A stretch of 64,000 nt of DNA, from the NCBI RefSeq assembly GCF_927798215.1, contig NZ_CAKMMW010000011.1:124001-188000 (forward strand), read 5' to 3'. This DNA is from Paenibacillus_E allorhizoplanae. GTDB taxonomy: Bacteria; Bacillota; Bacilli; Paenibacillales; NBRC-103111. The notes beneath the pieces are model-generated. The model did not search any database. It saw only the letters and a list, made by a program, of their open reading frames with translations, and was not told the origin of the DNA. A program made the translations under genes and the position numbers. This document shows, one piece after another, positions 62,674 through 64,000 of this stretch (the stretch's first letter is position 1; the number at the start of each line of letters is the position of its first letter).

Positions 62674-63963
62674 TTATTTATGAACAAGTTCCTTCAATAC
62701 GGACTCGATGATCGTAAGTGTTGTGTCGACGTCCTCATCGGTATGAGCGTAACTAATATGATTGCGTTTAATATTCATCGGCATTTTGAAGATGCCCTTT
62801 TCGATCAGCTTCTTGCGATAGTTTACATATAATTCAGCATCATTTTGCTGTAAATCCGAGTAGTTCTTCGGCTCGTTATTCATGAAATACGTCGTCCATA
62901 CGGAACCAAAGCCTGCTACATATGCCTCGATGCCAAGCCGCTCATGAATGCCCCGAATGCCAGAACGCATCTTCTCGCCCAACCGGAAAATATGCTCATG
63001 TACCGGTTCGTTCTCCATCAGTTCAAGTGTTGCAATCGAAGCGGCCGTGCCTACGGCATGCCCGTTATAAGTGCCTGCAAACCACACATCCCCACCTGGG
63101 TAAGTATTGAAACGCTGCATATATTCACGCTTACCCGCTACAGCGGCGATTGGATAGCCATTCGCCATCGCTTTACCCATCGTTGTCAAATCGGGGGTAA
63201 CGCCAGCAACCTTCTGATAACCGCCAATATCATGGCGGAAGCCTGTAATTACTTCATCAAAAATAAGCAGTGCTCCATGTGCGGTGCAAAGCTCACTAAG
63301 CCCTTCCAAGAAGCCAGGCTGCGGCATTACGCAACCGATATTATGGGGAATCGGCTCGACAATCAACGATGCGATTTGCCCTTTATTTTCACGGAAGGTC
63401 CTCTCAACATCATCCAAATCATTAAACGTACAGACCAAGGTATTATCGATGGCTTCATCTAACATACCAGCAGAGCCTGGATCTCTTTTGCCAATCATAT
63501 CCCAAGAACTAAGCATGTTACGAGCGACATAATCGTGCCAGCCGTGATAGCAGCCTTGAAATTTGATCAGCTTATTACGGCCTGTAATCGCACGAGTCAA
63601 GCGAATTGCATGATAGGTAGCTTCAGATCCTGAATTACAAAAAAGCACTTGCTCTGACGAAGGGACGTGCGTACAAATTTTGCGAGCTAGTTCTACTTCT
63701 AGATCCGTACAGCCAACGCCGTACAAATCCGTTCGCTCAATAGCTTCAATCACTTTGCGATTGACGTAAGGATGGCTGTGACCCAAAATAATCGGGCCAA
63801 ATGCACCTTGATAATCGATGTATTTCTTGCCATCTGCATCATAAATATAAGCGCCCTCACCTTTCGTAAACACCTTCATAGGATTCACGTTACGAATGGA
63901 CGTATGTACCCCGCCTGGCGAGTATAATTTCGATTCCTCATACAGCTCAATATTCTTTGACAT
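62674..63963 (-). CDS. class III aminotransferase (GSA-AM-like)
   Basis: A 429-residue class III PLP enzyme of the glutamate-1-semialdehyde aminomutase group. PLP lysine in TTMGKAMANGYPIAAVAG; CNSGSEATYHAIRLTRAITGRNK is typical. AGGAGG precedes the ATG. A separate HemL is usual in these genomes, so with the FAH-family gene downstream a catabolic role is more likely than heme synthesis; this is inference. Confidence 0.85.
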   Translation of the reverse strand: MSKNIELYEESKLYSPGGVHTSIRNVNPMKVFTKGEGAYIYDADGKKYIDYQGAFGPIILGHSHPYVNRKVIEAIERTDLYGVGCTDLEVELARKICTHVPSSEQVLFCNSGSEATYHAIRLTRAITGRNKLIKFQGCYHGWHDYVARNMLSSWDMIGKRDPGSAGMLDEAIDNTLVCTFNDLDDVERTFRENKGQIASLIVEPIPHNIGCVMPQPGFLEGLSELCTAHGALLIFDEVITGFRHDIGGYQKVAGVTPDLTTMGKAMANGYPIAAVAGKREYMQRFNTYPGGDVWFAGTYNGHAVGTAASIATLELMENEPVHEHIFRLGEKMRSGIRGIHERLGIEAYVAGFGSVWTTYFMNNEPKNYSDLQQNDAELYVNYRKKLIEKGIFKMPMNIKRNHISYAHTDEDVDTTLTIIESVLKELVHK

Positions 63964-64000
63964 ATCTCATACCTCCTGAAAATGATTTATTATAGGGATG

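Overview
The window reads as a chromosome segment of an endospore-forming Bacillales bacterium, most likely Paenibacillus or a close relative. The evidence is strong GGAGG-type ribosome binding sites, frequent GTG/TTG starts, a T-box leader before pheST, MutS2 and ZapA next to pheT, a Spo0E-like phosphatase, NikR/NiCoT, and moderate GC with a few sharply GC-rich patches. No rRNA, tRNA, CRISPR array, prophage or insertion sequence was recognised. Most of the left half and several right-hand blocks are on the minus strand.

Layout. 1-1597: two overlapping DGQHR (DndB-like) genes, the downstream one cut by the window edge. 1686-4366: an aminotransferase, a site-2 protease-like membrane protein and an ArsC/Spx-like thioredoxin-fold protein. 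4494-15444: one long cobalamin transcription unit. A promoter, a cobalamin riboswitch and an intrinsic terminator precede btuF-btuC-btuD-cobT-cobU-cbiB-cobS-cobD-cobQ-ATR, with an RluA-type pseudouridine synthase at the tail. Uptake, lower-ligand activation, nucleotide-loop assembly and adenosylation are therefore under one B12 switch. 15478-20532: a lipoprotein, a Spo0E-like protein, an alaR/alaT-like pair, cysK and an MFS transporter. 20657-22513: a membrane-stress-like cluster (zinc-ribbon protein, a 27-residue membrane peptide, DUF350, PspA). 22606-33222: mutS2, a YvlD-like protein, a CuA-like lipoprotein, cvpA, a giant ZapA-coiled-coil protein, and pheT/pheS behind a T-box.

33265-43950: a marR/multidrug MFS unit behind palindromic operators, lepB, an aldo/keto reductase, glutaminase, a YcnJ-type copper protein, DUF2203, nikR, an HPt-REC-GGDEF-REC diguanylate cyclase with a single-domain response regulator, and a GGCT-like protein. 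44054-45377: a Mor-like small regulator, then about 1 kb without long genes. That stretch holds a complete-looking micro-gene (promoter, tandem operator-like repeat, 21-residue ORF, terminator) and a 112-bp tandem repeat. 45378-49237: 5-oxoprolinase genes pxpA, pxpC and pxpB with an esterase-like gene; pxpA is strikingly GC-rich and separated by a repeat-filled gap.

49336-64000: YbjQ-like protein, 5'-nucleotidase, phnD (plus strand) facing a phnC-phnE pair (minus strand) with a double-length PhnE, a NiCoT nickel/cobalt permease with a NikR-type operator, a NarL-type two-component system, a YcnI-like copper protein, dfrA and thyA, a DJ-1/PfpI protein, and an FAH-family hydrolase with a class III aminotransferase.

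The most unusual items are the 729-residue ZapA with about 15 heptad and about 20 hendecad repeats, the micro-gene with the adjacent 112-bp tandem repeat, the tandem DGQHR pair, the in-frame hexanucleotide repeat in cobT, the fused PhnE, and the NikR-type operator linking two genes 15 kb apart. All functions are inferred from reading the sequence; no database search was possible.
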